From NCBI RefSeq assembly GCF_010730575.1, contig NZ_AP022614.1, forward strand, positions 1,674,001 to 1,738,000: 64,000 nucleotides of DNA, read 5' to 3'. The DNA comes from Mycobacterium parmense (GTDB lineage: Bacteria; Actinomycetota; Actinomycetes; Mycobacteriales; Mycobacteriaceae). The notes under the pieces were generated by a model. The model was not told the DNA's origin, made no database searches, and saw only the letters and a program-made list of their open reading frames with translations. Both the position numbers and the translations under genes were made by a program. The stretch's first letter is position 1, and every line of letters begins with the position of its first letter. This document shows positions 1-8,287 of the stretch, one piece after another.

Positions 1-440
1 TAGTAGGCGTTGGGAGGGTTGGCGACCAGGCCCGTCATCGACGACATGTTGACGATATGCCCGCAGCCGCGCGCCCGCATCGCCGGCAGCACCGCCTTGA
101 TCATGTCGACGGCGCCGAAGAAGTTGACGTCGAACAACTTTCGGACCTCCGCGTCCTCGCCCTCCTCCACCGCCGACAGGTAGCCGTGGCCGGCGTTGTT
201 GACCAGCACGTCGACCCCGCCGAACGCGCGCTCGGCCGCGGTCACCGCCGCCGCGATCTGCCCGGCGTCGGTCACGTCGAGGGCGACGGCCAGCGCCCGA
301 TCCCCGAATTCGTCGACGAGGTCGGCCACCGTGTCGGCCCGGCGCGCGGTCACCACCACTTGGTGGCCGTCCTGCAGCGCGGCGCGGGCGATCTCCCGAC
401 CAAAACCGGTGGAGCACCCGGTGATCAGCCAGCGCGCCAT
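1..440 (-). CDS. short-chain dehydrogenase/reductase, C-terminus outside the window
   Basis: Partial NAD(P)-dependent oxidoreductase; about 146 N-terminal residues are visible. The N-terminus carries a Rossmann TGCSTGFG glycine motif at about residues 7-14, an NNAG motif near 87-90, and the beta-5 strand HIVNMSSMTG with the catalytic serine; the reading runs off at the conserved tyrosine (NAYY). The TGxxxGxG spacing is that of classical SDRs. The ATG lies one base after the TGA of the upstream gene, so this is the fourth gene of a minus-strand operon. The substrate cannot be read from the sequence. Confidence 0.9.
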   Translation of the reverse strand, partial: MARWLITGCSTGFGREIARAALQDGHQVVVTARRADTVADLVDEFGDRALAVALDVTDAGQIAAAVTAAERAFGGVDVLVNNAGHGYLSAVEEGEDAEVRKLFDVNFFGAVDMIKAVLPAMRARGCGHIVNMSSMTGLVANPPNAY

Positions 441-441
441 C

Positions 442-1686
442 TCAGGCGGTCCCTTCCGGCAGGCGGCGCAGATACGCCCTTCTTCGCTCCGCGAGCTGGG
501 CCGCCCGCTGCTCGGGACTCACCCGCGGCAGGTGCGGCACCTCGGCGTCGAGCCGGTCGAGCTTGACGACACGGCCGCGGGCGCCGAGATCTTCGCGGGG
601 GCCGGCGTCGCCGAACTCCGCCATGCGCAGTGTCAGGATGCCTTCGCGCAGGCCATCGGAGTCGATCCAGTTGGCCACGCCGGGGTCGACCGGGGAGATC
701 ACGTAGGTCCAGCTGCCGTCCCCGTTCGGCACGGACTGCGCCTTGTTGAGGCTGCCGGTCCGGTCGACGATGTCCAGCGTGGTGCCCCAGATGTTGCTCA
801 GCGGCACGGTGAAGTATTCGGCGCCGCCGTCGCCGAGGTCGACCACGAATGCCTCGTCCTCCGCGAGGTCGAAGCGGCCCATGACGTAGACCTGGTTGCG
901 CATCGCGCCGACCTTGTCGGCCGACCACGCCAGGTTGAAGTGGTTGGGCGGCATCTTGTACACGCCGTGGCTGAGCTTGCCGGTGAAGTCGGCGAAGTAC
1001 GCCATCATGGCCGCGGTCGCCTCGGCCTGCTCGTCGAGGGTGCGCGCCGGCACGGTCGGGGGGCCGCCAAGTCGTCGCACCTCGAGGTGGTTCGGATCGT
1101 CGCGGCCCCAGTCCAGCAGCACATCCCGGATGTAGAACTCGTGTGCCGCGGGCGAGGTTTGCACGTGATTGGGCCGCCCGCCGGCGGGGTCGGCGTCGAC
1201 GGTGATGGTGAAGCCGCCGTCGGGATCCACCTGCATGGTCCGGCCGTTCAGCACCTGAACGGTGCCCATGTGGGCGTCCCACAGGGTGAAGTAGTTTTCG
1301 GTCATGCGGTGTTCGCCGACCCGGCCGTGGATCTCGTAGCGTTCGGCACCGGAGATCGGGATCACCCGGTACACGCTGTCGGGATTGTCGATGCCCCAGC
1401 GTGATCCGGGAATCCGGCGGCCGTCCACGGGATGGGCGAGCCGGGTGATGCAACTGACCTTCGGCCGTAGCTTGTCCTGGTTGGACGACCACACCGCCGC
1501 CGAGAACATCACCTCGGCGAAAGCGTCCTCGAACCGCTCCCGCATCGCGTCCGATGCCTTCGCGCGGCCCAGCCACATCTGCGCCACGCGGCGGTAGGCC
1601 GCCTTGACATCCGGGTGCTCGATCAGTTCGAGCGCGGCCAACTCCTGTTCGTGCTGGGACGATGTCGCGACGGCGTCGTCGGGCAT
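442..1686 (-). CDS. DUF1214-like protein
   Basis: A 414-residue soluble protein with no signal peptide. Its C-terminal half (about 270-370) has the beta-rich pattern of DUF1214 proteins, with a Trp-Gly segment (IWGTTLDIVDRTGSLNKAQ), then GSWTYVISPVDPG and an LREGILTLRMAEFG tail. The middle contains repeated beta-strands and a DWGRDDPN segment. A GAGGAG ribosome site sits about 6 nt before the ATG. It lies between a sulfotransferase gene and an SDR in an operon with gaps of 17 and 1 nt. Biochemical function is unknown; context suggests metabolism of a small lipid or xenobiotic. Confidence 0.8.
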   Translation of the reverse strand: MPDDAVATSSQHEQELAALELIEHPDVKAAYRRVAQMWLGRAKASDAMRERFEDAFAEVMFSAAVWSSNQDKLRPKVSCITRLAHPVDGRRIPGSRWGIDNPDSVYRVIPISGAERYEIHGRVGEHRMTENYFTLWDAHMGTVQVLNGRTMQVDPDGGFTITVDADPAGGRPNHVQTSPAAHEFYIRDVLLDWGRDDPNHLEVRRLGGPPTVPARTLDEQAEATAAMMAYFADFTGKLSHGVYKMPPNHFNLAWSADKVGAMRNQVYVMGRFDLAEDEAFVVDLGDGGAEYFTVPLSNIWGTTLDIVDRTGSLNKAQSVPNGDGSWTYVISPVDPGVANWIDSDGLREGILTLRMAEFGDAGPREDLGARGRVVKLDRLDAEVPHLPRVSPEQRAAQLAERRRAYLRRLPEGTA

Positions 1687-1703
1687 GAACCGCTCCTCAC
1701 TTT

Positions 1704-2876
1704 TCAGATGTATTGCCGGAAATGCTTGTTGTACAAGGCGAAACGCTCGTCGACCTGCTCAGGACGCAGGCCGTAGTGCTCGAGGCCGTAGGGCGGGCGG
1801 GCCGTCTCGCGGGGACGCTCGGCCAGCCAGCGTCGCATCGCGGTCTCGGCGTCGGCCGTCAGCGGCAGCCCGATCGCGTCATAGACGCGGGCCACCTGCC
1901 CGATCGGATCGGCCACCGCGTCGTCGAACCCGATGTCGGTGACCCGGTCGCCGTCGTCGTCCCAGCCTTCGCGCACCGCCATGGCCCGATCGTTGGTCCA
2001 GCCCATCCGCTGCAGCCACTGCTCCCCCACCCGGCTCCGGTCGACGTGGTCGGCGTGCATCGCGTGCAGGGTCGCGTTCAGGCTGGCGCCCGACGCGATC
2101 GTGGTCCGCGGGTCGCGGTGCATGTGCACGATGTGCAGGTCGCGAAACTGCGCCCGCAGCAGATCCAGATAGCCCAGATGCGCCGGCGACTTGAGCACCC
2201 AGCGCTCAGCGGTCATACCTCGGCGCTTCTTCTGCCACTGCACGAACCGCAGCATGCGGTCCAGGTAGGCGTAGGCGGGCGCGAAATCCTGCTCGTCGAG
2301 CCAAGAGCGGTAGCGGGGCAGGTGCGCGCCGGACTCGGGCACGTGCGAGAGGAAGGCGTCGGCCAGAAAGACGATCTCCTCCTCGGCCTCCCGCGCGTAC
2401 ATCGGGTGGATGGTGAACAGCTCCGGCGCCAGTTGCCGCGATTTCGCCTCTCGCGCCTCGCTGACGGCGATGCGGGGATCGACGCCGGTGAATCGGTGGT
2501 CGAGCCGCGGCGCAACCTCGACGACCTCCCACCCGTAGGCGCAGAAGAATCTCGGGTCCGCGGCCAGCAGCCGCTGCAGCAGCGTGGTCCCGCTGCGCAT
2601 CATCCCGACCACGACGACGGGCGCGACGATCCGCTCGTCGAGGATCTCCGGGTGGCGACGCGTCCATTCCTGGGCGCGCAGCCGCATCCGCAGGCTGTGC
2701 ACGATGCCCGACCGCAGGATGTGCTGCCCGATCGCGTTGAGTTCGGCGCCCGCGTACTCGTCGAGCAGCACACCGAGCGGGCGTTCGAACTCCCCCGGTC
2801 CCCAGTCGGTCAGCGACTCCTTGCGCTGCGCGTCGGCAAGCACCGCCGCGAGGTCGAACGGGGCCGGGTTGTCCAC
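1704..2876 (-). CDS. sulfotransferase family protein
   Basis: A 390-residue cytosolic sulfotransferase-fold protein, expected to transfer sulfate from PAPS to a hydroxyl acceptor. The 5'-phosphosulfate loop is visible as GMMRSGTTLLQRLL near residues 90-103, and the 3'-phosphate-binding segment as IVHMHRDPRTTIASGAS near 250-265 (conserved Arg and Ser). Length and motifs match the large mycobacterial sulfotransferase group. The start is GTG, 6 nt after the stop of the NTF2-like gene, which indicates an operon. The acceptor is unknown. Confidence 0.88.
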   Translation of the reverse strand: MDNPAPFDLAAVLADAQRKESLTDWGPGEFERPLGVLLDEYAGAELNAIGQHILRSGIVHSLRMRLRAQEWTRRHPEILDERIVAPVVVVGMMRSGTTLLQRLLAADPRFFCAYGWEVVEVAPRLDHRFTGVDPRIAVSEAREAKSRQLAPELFTIHPMYAREAEEEIVFLADAFLSHVPESGAHLPRYRSWLDEQDFAPAYAYLDRMLRFVQWQKKRRGMTAERWVLKSPAHLGYLDLLRAQFRDLHIVHMHRDPRTTIASGASLNATLHAMHADHVDRSRVGEQWLQRMGWTNDRAMAVREGWDDDGDRVTDIGFDDAVADPIGQVARVYDAIGLPLTADAETAMRRWLAERPRETARPPYGLEHYGLRPEQVDERFALYNKHFRQYI

Positions 2877-2882
2877 GCGTCT

Positions 2883-3326
2883 TCAGAACTTCAGGTGCCG
2901 GCTGACGTCACCGACCTGGTCGACGAACATCGTGCGGCTGTCGAACCACCAGACGCCGTCCAGCCGGTGGAACGTGTCCTTGTAGTGGCCGGTCACGATC
3001 ACCTGCAACGGCAGTTCGGGGGTGGCCTGCGTGACGCAGTAATACGACGTGCTGCTCGCGGTGCCCTGCGCCTCGTCGATGTGCAACTGGACGTTGCTCG
3101 TGTTGTGCTTGGTCTTCGGCGTGCCGTCTTCGTAGATGCGCGTGGCCATCTCGTACATCTGGCGGACCCGCGCCGGCCCGGCGAACACCGTTTCCGGCGG
3201 GCCGTCCTCGACTCCGCAGATCCGGCCGTGGGCGAAGAGCCCGGCCACCGCGTCCAGTTTGCCGGCGTCCAGAAGTTCGGCGTAGGTGTAGATCAGGTTG
3301 GTGATCTCGACGGCGCTCTCACTCAT
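2883..3326 (-). CDS. NTF2-like/SnoaL-like protein
   Basis: A 147-residue cone-shaped alpha+beta protein of the nuclear transport factor 2 superfamily. An N-terminal helical part (EITNLIYTYAELLDAGKLDAVAGLF) precedes a curved sheet ending in GHYKDTFHRLDGVWWFDSRTM. Members are often ring-hydroxylating dioxygenase beta-like subunits, isomerases or dehydratases, but no diagnostic catalytic residues stand out. It is the first gene of the four-gene minus-strand operon and diverges from an SDR gene across a region with a palindrome. Confidence 0.85.
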   Translation of the reverse strand: MSESAVEITNLIYTYAELLDAGKLDAVAGLFAHGRICGVEDGPPETVFAGPARVRQMYEMATRIYEDGTPKTKHNTSNVQLHIDEAQGTASSTSYYCVTQATPELPLQVIVTGHYKDTFHRLDGVWWFDSRTMFVDQVGDVSRHLKF

Positions 3327-3434
3327 GGCGAATCACCGTGATTCACTCCGTTCCTCTGGGACTCTTTGCCGAAGGCGGCGCTGGTGGATCGCAGACAATG
3401 ATCGCAGAACCGACCGCGCATGCAATCACTTCTT

Positions 3435-3449
3435 ACTAACGGCATTAGT
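3435..3449. promoter_or_regulatory. perfect inverted repeat, probable operator overlapping a -10 box
   Basis: ACTAA-N5-TTAGT lies in the divergent region between the NTF2-like gene and the SDR gene. It overlaps TAGTCT (3446-3451), a TANNNT-type -10 hexamer that ends 7 nt before the GTG at 3459. That spacing fits leaderless transcription of the SDR gene. A repressor bound here would block that promoter. The regulator is not in the window; a TetR-type dimer is inference. Confidence 0.45.
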
Positions 3450-3458
3450 CTGACCGCC

Positions 3459-4349
3459 GTGACACTACCGTGGACGCCGGACCGGCTCGGCGACTTGACC
3501 GGCAAACGAATCGTCGTGACGGGGGCAACGAACGGCGTCGGGCTGGGCACCGCCCGCGCCCTCGCCATCGCGGGCGCCCACGTGATCCTGGCCGTGCGCA
3601 ACACCGAACTCGGCGCGCGGCGCGCCGCCGAAATCGGCGGCTCGACGTCGGTGGTCAGACTGGATCTGGCCGACCTGTCGTCGGTGCGCGCCTTCCCCGG
3701 CCTCATCGACGGGCACGTCGACATCCTGATCAACAACGCCGGTGCGCTCACCGACCGCCGCACCGACACGGTCGACGGCTTCGAGACGACGCTGGGCACC
3801 AACCTGCTGGGGCCGTTCGCCCTGACCAACCTGCTGCTGGGCCGGGTCCGATCGCAGATCATCAACGTGGGCTCCGACGCGCACCGAACGGCCACGCTGC
3901 GGCTCGACGACCTGCACCTGCGCCGCGGCAGGTGGACGAGGCTGGGCGCCTACGCGCAATCGAAGCTCGCGGTCATGCTGTGGGGGCTCGAACTGGACCG
4001 CAGGCTGCGCGCCGCCGGCTCGCCGGTGACCGCCCGGCTCACCCACCCGGGCTGGGTGGCCTCGAACCTGTCGCACCTGTCCGACTCGCCCCTGATGTCG
4101 CTGGCGCACCGAACGGTCAAAAGCGTGGCCGACCGGCTGGGCAACGACATCGACCAGGGCGCGGCGCCGACGCTCTACTGCATCAGCGAACCGATCCCGC
4201 CGGGCAGCTACGTCGGGGTCAGCGGCCGCTTCGGCCTCCGCGGCGGCCCGGTGCTGATCGGGCGCTCGGCGCTCGCCTGCGACTACGACACCGCCGCCCG
4301 GCTGGTGGCCTTCGCCGAAAACGAGACCGGCACAAAGTTGGAGGTGTAG
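3459..4349 (+). CDS. SDR family oxidoreductase
   Basis: A 296-residue NAD(P)-dependent reductase of the retinol-dehydrogenase-like SDR group. TGATNGVGLG near residues 19-28 is the cofactor-binding motif, NNAG near 90 is present, a serine follows IINVGSDAHR, and the active site is YAQSK near 165 (YxxxK). I chose GTG 3459 over the upstream ATG at 3420 because the homologous part starts here and a -10 box sits 7 nt upstream. It is followed after 2 nt by a second SDR gene. Confidence 0.85.
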   Translation: MTLPWTPDRLGDLTGKRIVVTGATNGVGLGTARALAIAGAHVILAVRNTELGARRAAEIGGSTSVVRLDLADLSSVRAFPGLIDGHVDILINNAGALTDRRTDTVDGFETTLGTNLLGPFALTNLLLGRVRSQIINVGSDAHRTATLRLDDLHLRRGRWTRLGAYAQSKLAVMLWGLELDRRLRAAGSPVTARLTHPGWVASNLSHLSDSPLMSLAHRTVKSVADRLGNDIDQGAAPTLYCISEPIPPGSYVGVSGRFGLRGGPVLIGRSALACDYDTAARLVAFAENETGTKLEV

Positions 4350-4351
4350 CC

Positions 4352-5173
4352 ATGGGGGAACTGGACGACTCCGTCGCCGTCATCACAGGCGCCGCGCGCG
4401 GCCAGGGCCGCAGCCACGCCGTCGCGCTCGCCGAGCGGGGCGCCGACATCATCGCAGTGGACTGCTGCGCCGACATCGACGCGATTCCCTATCCCCTGGC
4501 GACCAAGGACGACCTCGACGAGACGGCGCGTCTGGTCCGGGCCGCGGGGCGCAGGGTGGTGCCCGTCGTCGCCGACGTCCGAGACCTGGCGCGGCTGGAA
4601 AGCGCGGTCCAGACCGGGATCGACGAACTCGGCGACGTCGACATCGTCATCGCGAACGCCGGCGTGGTGGCGATCGGCGACCCGCAGACGCACGCGGTAC
4701 CGGTGTTCGACGCGATCGTCGACACCAACCTCAAGGGGGTGTGGAACACGCTCGTCGCGGCGGTGCCCTCGGTCATCCGCAAGGGGCGGGGCGGCTCGGT
4801 GGTGCTGGTCAGTTCGTCGCAGGGGCTGACCGGCCGGGGCGGTGACGGCAGCGCCGCGATGTTCGCCTACGCCGCGTCCAAGCACGGGGTCGTCGGCCTG
4901 ATGCGGTCGGCGGCGAACGCGTACGCGCCGCACCGGATCCGCGTCAACTCGGTGCATCCCAGCGGCGTCGCGACCCCGATGATCCTCAACGACTTCGTGG
5001 TGAACGGGATGCTGCAGAACCCGAATCCCGCCATCTCGCAGACCCTGCTGCCCGACGTGCCGCTGGTGCAGCCGCAGGATGTGACGGAGGCGGTGCTGTG
5101 GCTGGTCGGCCCGGGGTCGCGCTACGTCACGGGCGTGACGATCCCCGTCGACGCCGGCCACGTGGTCATGTAG
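4352..5173 (+). CDS. mycofactocin-coupled SDR family oxidoreductase
   Basis: A 273-residue SDR. It has the GAARGQGRSHAV nucleotide motif, NAGV, a serine in VVLVSSSQG, and YAASKHG (YxxxK) at the active site. Between beta-2 and alpha-2 it carries the insertion typical of the mycofactocin-associated SDR subfamily: an Ile-Pro-Tyr-Pro-Leu-Ala-Thr segment followed by DDLDETARLV. Members keep a non-exchanging NAD cofactor and depend on mycofactocin for reoxidation, which is family knowledge. Its gene starts 2 nt after the preceding SDR stop, so the two are co-transcribed. The likely substrate is an alcohol. Confidence 0.88.
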   Translation: MGELDDSVAVITGAARGQGRSHAVALAERGADIIAVDCCADIDAIPYPLATKDDLDETARLVRAAGRRVVPVVADVRDLARLESAVQTGIDELGDVDIVIANAGVVAIGDPQTHAVPVFDAIVDTNLKGVWNTLVAAVPSVIRKGRGGSVVLVSSSQGLTGRGGDGSAAMFAYAASKHGVVGLMRSAANAYAPHRIRVNSVHPSGVATPMILNDFVVNGMLQNPNPAISQTLLPDVPLVQPQDVTEAVLWLVGPGSRYVTGVTIPVDAGHVVM

Positions 5174-5205
5174 CGGAATTCGCCCGGCGGTCGAACCGTT
5201 GCGGC

Positions 5206-6057
5206 TCACTTGATCTGCAGGCCGTGCCGGCGTACCCACCACACCGCCGCGACCGTACCGGCCACCCAGACCCCGGTCGCTGTGGCGAGGTGCACGAAGC
5301 TCTTCGTGTCGCGCCCGAAGATCGGCCAGATCAGGGCCGGTAACTGCTGCCACAGCACCCGATGCTCCACCCCGGCCACCGGGTCGGCGACGTAGTACAA
5401 CGCGTACGGCAGCGTCAGCGCCAGCAGCCAGCCGGCGGTGCGCTGCCGATCGTGCCGCTGCCGCCAGCGCCGCAGCAGCGGCTCGACGCCCACGGGGTGC
5501 AGCACCGAGATGAGGTTGCCCACGCCCAGCCACGACACGATGGGCACGGCCACGGTCGGGATGGTCACCGCGAGCCGGCCCGGCGTCTGCAACCACAGCG
5601 TCAACACCATCGCCGTCGCCAGGGTGGGCACCCCGACGATCGTGAGCAGGGCCAGGTTCTTGATCAACAGGATTCGCCAGAACGGCACCCCGTTGGCCAG
5701 GGCCTGGCGCACGCGGTAGTGATCGAGGCCCAGCAGGTTGGTGGTGGTGACGTCGGCGAGGACCCAGGACGAGAAGTAGATGCCCACCAGCACCGCCCAG
5801 TCGTGGTGGCGACCGGTGGTCAGCGGTTGCACCACCAGCCATCCGACCGCGAACACCGCGTTGGTCACCACGCCCATCAACCACGTGCGCGGCGGGGTGA
5901 AGGCCCAGCGAATCTCGGCCCACACGGCGGGTAACACGCTTCGTTCGAAACTCTTCGCGGCGCGCCGCGCGGCGTCGGGGCGCGGCGCCGAAGCGCGGGC
6001 CGCGGCGAGCAGGGCGGCCCGCATGCGTGCGGCGGTCGGTGTCTGAACCTGCGACAT
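5206..6057 (-). CDS. multi-spanning membrane protein
   Basis: A 283-residue integral membrane protein with about six hydrophobic segments and an Arg/Ala-rich cytoplasmic N-terminus. It ends in VWWVRRHGLQIK. I do not recognise a functional motif. The frame stays open to 6273, but the extra residues are Arg-rich and not membrane-like, so I favour the Met at 6057, preceded by a GGGGG stretch that also allows a GTG three codons upstream. It faces the SDR pair in convergent orientation and diverges from the DUF1295 gene. Confidence 0.72.
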   Translation of the reverse strand: MSQVQTPTAARMRAALLAAARASAPRPDAARRAAKSFERSVLPAVWAEIRWAFTPPRTWLMGVVTNAVFAVGWLVVQPLTTGRHHDWAVLVGIYFSSWVLADVTTTNLLGLDHYRVRQALANGVPFWRILLIKNLALLTIVGVPTLATAMVLTLWLQTPGRLAVTIPTVAVPIVSWLGVGNLISVLHPVGVEPLLRRWRQRHDRQRTAGWLLALTLPYALYYVADPVAGVEHRVLWQQLPALIWPIFGRDTKSFVHLATATGVWVAGTVAAVWWVRRHGLQIK

Positions 6058-6277
6058 GTCCCCCACCAGAGTGGCTTGTGCGTGCGACCATACCGAAGCC
6101 GGACGGCCCCGTCGTGCGTTCGCCGGCTCGTGCCGCAGCGGCAGCCCGGGCACCCTGGTAGAACGTGTTACAGTTTGCCGACCCTGCCCACGGTCCGGGG
6201 TGCCCCGGCGTCGCGTCGAGGAGGCTTCGCATGAGTTGCGTCGTCGCCCAGTGCGTTTGCCCCGGAGGGGCACACTC

Positions 6278-7159
6278 GTGCCGATGACGAAGTCGCGGTC
6301 GCTGGGTCTGGTCGCCTTCGCTTACCTGTTGGCCATCGCAGCGGCTGCCGCCTGGCTGGCCTGGGGCCCGGCCACGGGCAGGCTGTGGCTGGACACGCTG
6401 GCGGCCGACGTCGTGGCCACGCTGGTGGTGTTCGCCTTCAGCCGGTGGTATCGCAACTCGAGCTTCTACGACGCCTACTGGAGCGTCGTCCCGCCGCTGC
6501 TGACCTGGTACTGGTGGAGCCGGGCGGGAACGCCGCAGCTGCGCTGCTGGCTCGTCGCGGCACTGGTGCTGCTGTGGTCGGTGCGCCTGACAGCGAACTG
6601 GGTCTACGGCTTTCCCGGCCTGCACCACGAGGATTGGCGCTACCCGCTGTTCCGTGACCGGGCCGGACGCTGGGAGCTGGCCGTCGACTTGTTCGCGATC
6701 CACCTCATCCCCACCGTGCAGGTCTTCGCGGGCATGCTCCCGGTTTATGTCTGCGTGACGCGGCCCGGCGTCGGTGTCGGATGGCTCACCGCGGTCGCGT
6801 TCGTGGTCGGTCTGGCCGCCGTGGCCTTCGAGTCGGTGGCCGATGTGCAGCTGCACCGATTCGTCCGGGACCGGCGGCCCGGGGAGGTGATGGACCGCGG
6901 TCTGTGGCGATGGTCGCGGCATCCGAACTACTTCGGCGAGTTCGGATTCTGGTTCGCCCTGGCATTGTTCGGGGTGGCCGCCGCACCGGCTGACGCCTGG
7001 TGGCTGTTCGCCGGTGCGGCGGCCATGCTGGCGATGTTCGTGGGCGCGAGCATCCCGATGATGGAGAGGCGCAGCCTGGAACGTCGGCCCGACTATCAGC
7101 GCGTCATCGACGGTGTCTCGCGTTTCGTGCCGATGCCGCCGCGCCGGGCGGCGGCATGA
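6278..7159 (+). CDS. DUF1295/steroid-reductase-like membrane protein
   Basis: An integral membrane protein of about 293 residues in the DUF1295 family, related to the C-terminal domain of 3-oxo-5-alpha-steroid 4-dehydrogenases and isoprenylcysteine methyltransferases. The signature GLWRWSRHPNYFGEFGFW near residues 210-227 is the conserved cofactor-proximal loop, and the tail MMERRSLERRPDYQRV is typical. A GGAGGGG site at 6264-6270 sits 7 nt before GTG 6278; an ATG follows two codons later. Its stop overlaps the next start by 4 bases (ATGA), so it is coupled to a flavoprotein reductase, a plausible electron donor. Confidence 0.85.
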   Translation: MPMTKSRSLGLVAFAYLLAIAAAAAWLAWGPATGRLWLDTLAADVVATLVVFAFSRWYRNSSFYDAYWSVVPPLLTWYWWSRAGTPQLRCWLVAALVLLWSVRLTANWVYGFPGLHHEDWRYPLFRDRAGRWELAVDLFAIHLIPTVQVFAGMLPVYVCVTRPGVGVGWLTAVAFVVGLAAVAFESVADVQLHRFVRDRRPGEVMDRGLWRWSRHPNYFGEFGFWFALALFGVAAAPADAWWLFAGAAAMLAMFVGASIPMMERRSLERRPDYQRVIDGVSRFVPMPPRRAAA

Positions 7160-8280
7160 GCCGCAACCGCGTCGTGGTCGCCGGGCTCGGCGACGCGGGC
7201 ATCCTCGCCGCGATCCGCCTGTCCCGGTACGCCGACGTCGTGGGAATCTCAACGAAACCCGCGCTGGTGAGCGGCCAGGAACTCGGTGTACGGCTCGCCC
7301 GGCCCGACGACTGGGCCCGCGACTACTGGATCCCGTTCGACAGGTTCCGCCGCCTGGACGGGGTGCGCACCGTGCAGGCCGCGCTGACCGGGGTGGACTT
7401 GGGCGGCCGAACCGTCTTCGGCAGGCGCCAGGACGGCTCCACCGTCACCGAGCCCTACGACGCGCTGGTGATCTCCACCGGCGTCACCAACGGGTTCTGG
7501 CGCCGGCCGACGCTGCAGACGGCCGCCGAGATCGGTTCGGGTCTGCGAGCCGACCACGAGCGGCTGGCCGGCGCCCGCTCGGTGATCGTCGTGGGCGGTG
7601 GCGCGGCGGCGGTGAGCAGCGCCCTCAACCTGGCGACCAGGTGGCCGGGCAAGAGGATTGACCTCTACTTCCCCGGCCAGCGCGCACTCACCGGCTACCA
7701 CCCGCGGGTGTGGAGGCGGATCGGAGAGCGGCTCACCGCGCTGGGCGTCGGCGTGCACCCGGGCCACCGGGCCGTGGTGCCCGACGACGCGGCGGTTGAC
7801 GACCTCACCAGCGGGCCGGTCCGCTGGACCACCGGACAGCCGGTGGCGAGCGCCGACGCCGTCCTCTGGACGATCGGGCGGGTGCGGCCGAACACCGACT
7901 GGCTACCGGGCGAACTGCTCGACGAGCGCGGATTCGTGCGCGTGACACCGGAACTGCGGGTTCCCGGGCACGAGGGCGTGTTCGCGGTCGGCGACGTCGC
8001 GGCGACCGACCCGCTGCGCAGCTCGGCGCGCAATCGCGGCGATGCGCTGGTGGCGCACAACGTCCGCGCTTCGTTCGCCGGCCGGCCGCTGCGGACCTAC
8101 CGGCCACCGACGCGCCGGTGGGGCTCTCTGGTGGGCATACAGCCCAACGGGCTGGAGGTGTTTGCACCGACCGGGCATTCGTTCCGGTTCCCGTCATGGT
8201 CGGTGCAACGCGTGGTCATGCCGTGGATCGTGCGGTGGGGCATGTATCGCGGGGTGCGGGAGAACAGGCCGCTTGGATAA
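7156..8280 (+). CDS. FAD-dependent pyridine nucleotide-disulfide oxidoreductase (NDH-2-like)
   Basis: A 374-residue two-dinucleotide-fold flavoprotein. The N-terminal FAD motif is GLGDAGILAA, a second Rossmann motif VVGGGAAAVSSAL lies near residue 140, and the C-terminal FAD-contacting GVFAVGDVAA lies near 280. There is no redox-active CxxC and no long membrane anchor, though the C-terminus (MPWIVRWGMYRGV) could be amphipathic. It resembles type II NADH dehydrogenases and AIF-like reductases. The 4-bp overlap with the DUF1295 gene suggests they work together; the acceptor is unknown. Confidence 0.85.
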   Translation: MSRNRVVVAGLGDAGILAAIRLSRYADVVGISTKPALVSGQELGVRLARPDDWARDYWIPFDRFRRLDGVRTVQAALTGVDLGGRTVFGRRQDGSTVTEPYDALVISTGVTNGFWRRPTLQTAAEIGSGLRADHERLAGARSVIVVGGGAAAVSSALNLATRWPGKRIDLYFPGQRALTGYHPRVWRRIGERLTALGVGVHPGHRAVVPDDAAVDDLTSGPVRWTTGQPVASADAVLWTIGRVRPNTDWLPGELLDERGFVRVTPELRVPGHEGVFAVGDVAATDPLRSSARNRGDALVAHNVRASFAGRPLRTYRPPTRRWGSLVGIQPNGLEVFAPTGHSFRFPSWSVQRVVMPWIVRWGMYRGVRENRPLG

Positions 8281-8287
8281 TGGGCGG

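Noticed and set aside
4283..7252. A 989-codon open frame on the minus strand across several genes
   Set aside because: It is antisense to two clear SDR genes and a DUF1295 gene and has Arg/Pro/His-rich non-protein composition, as expected for GC-rich shadow frames.
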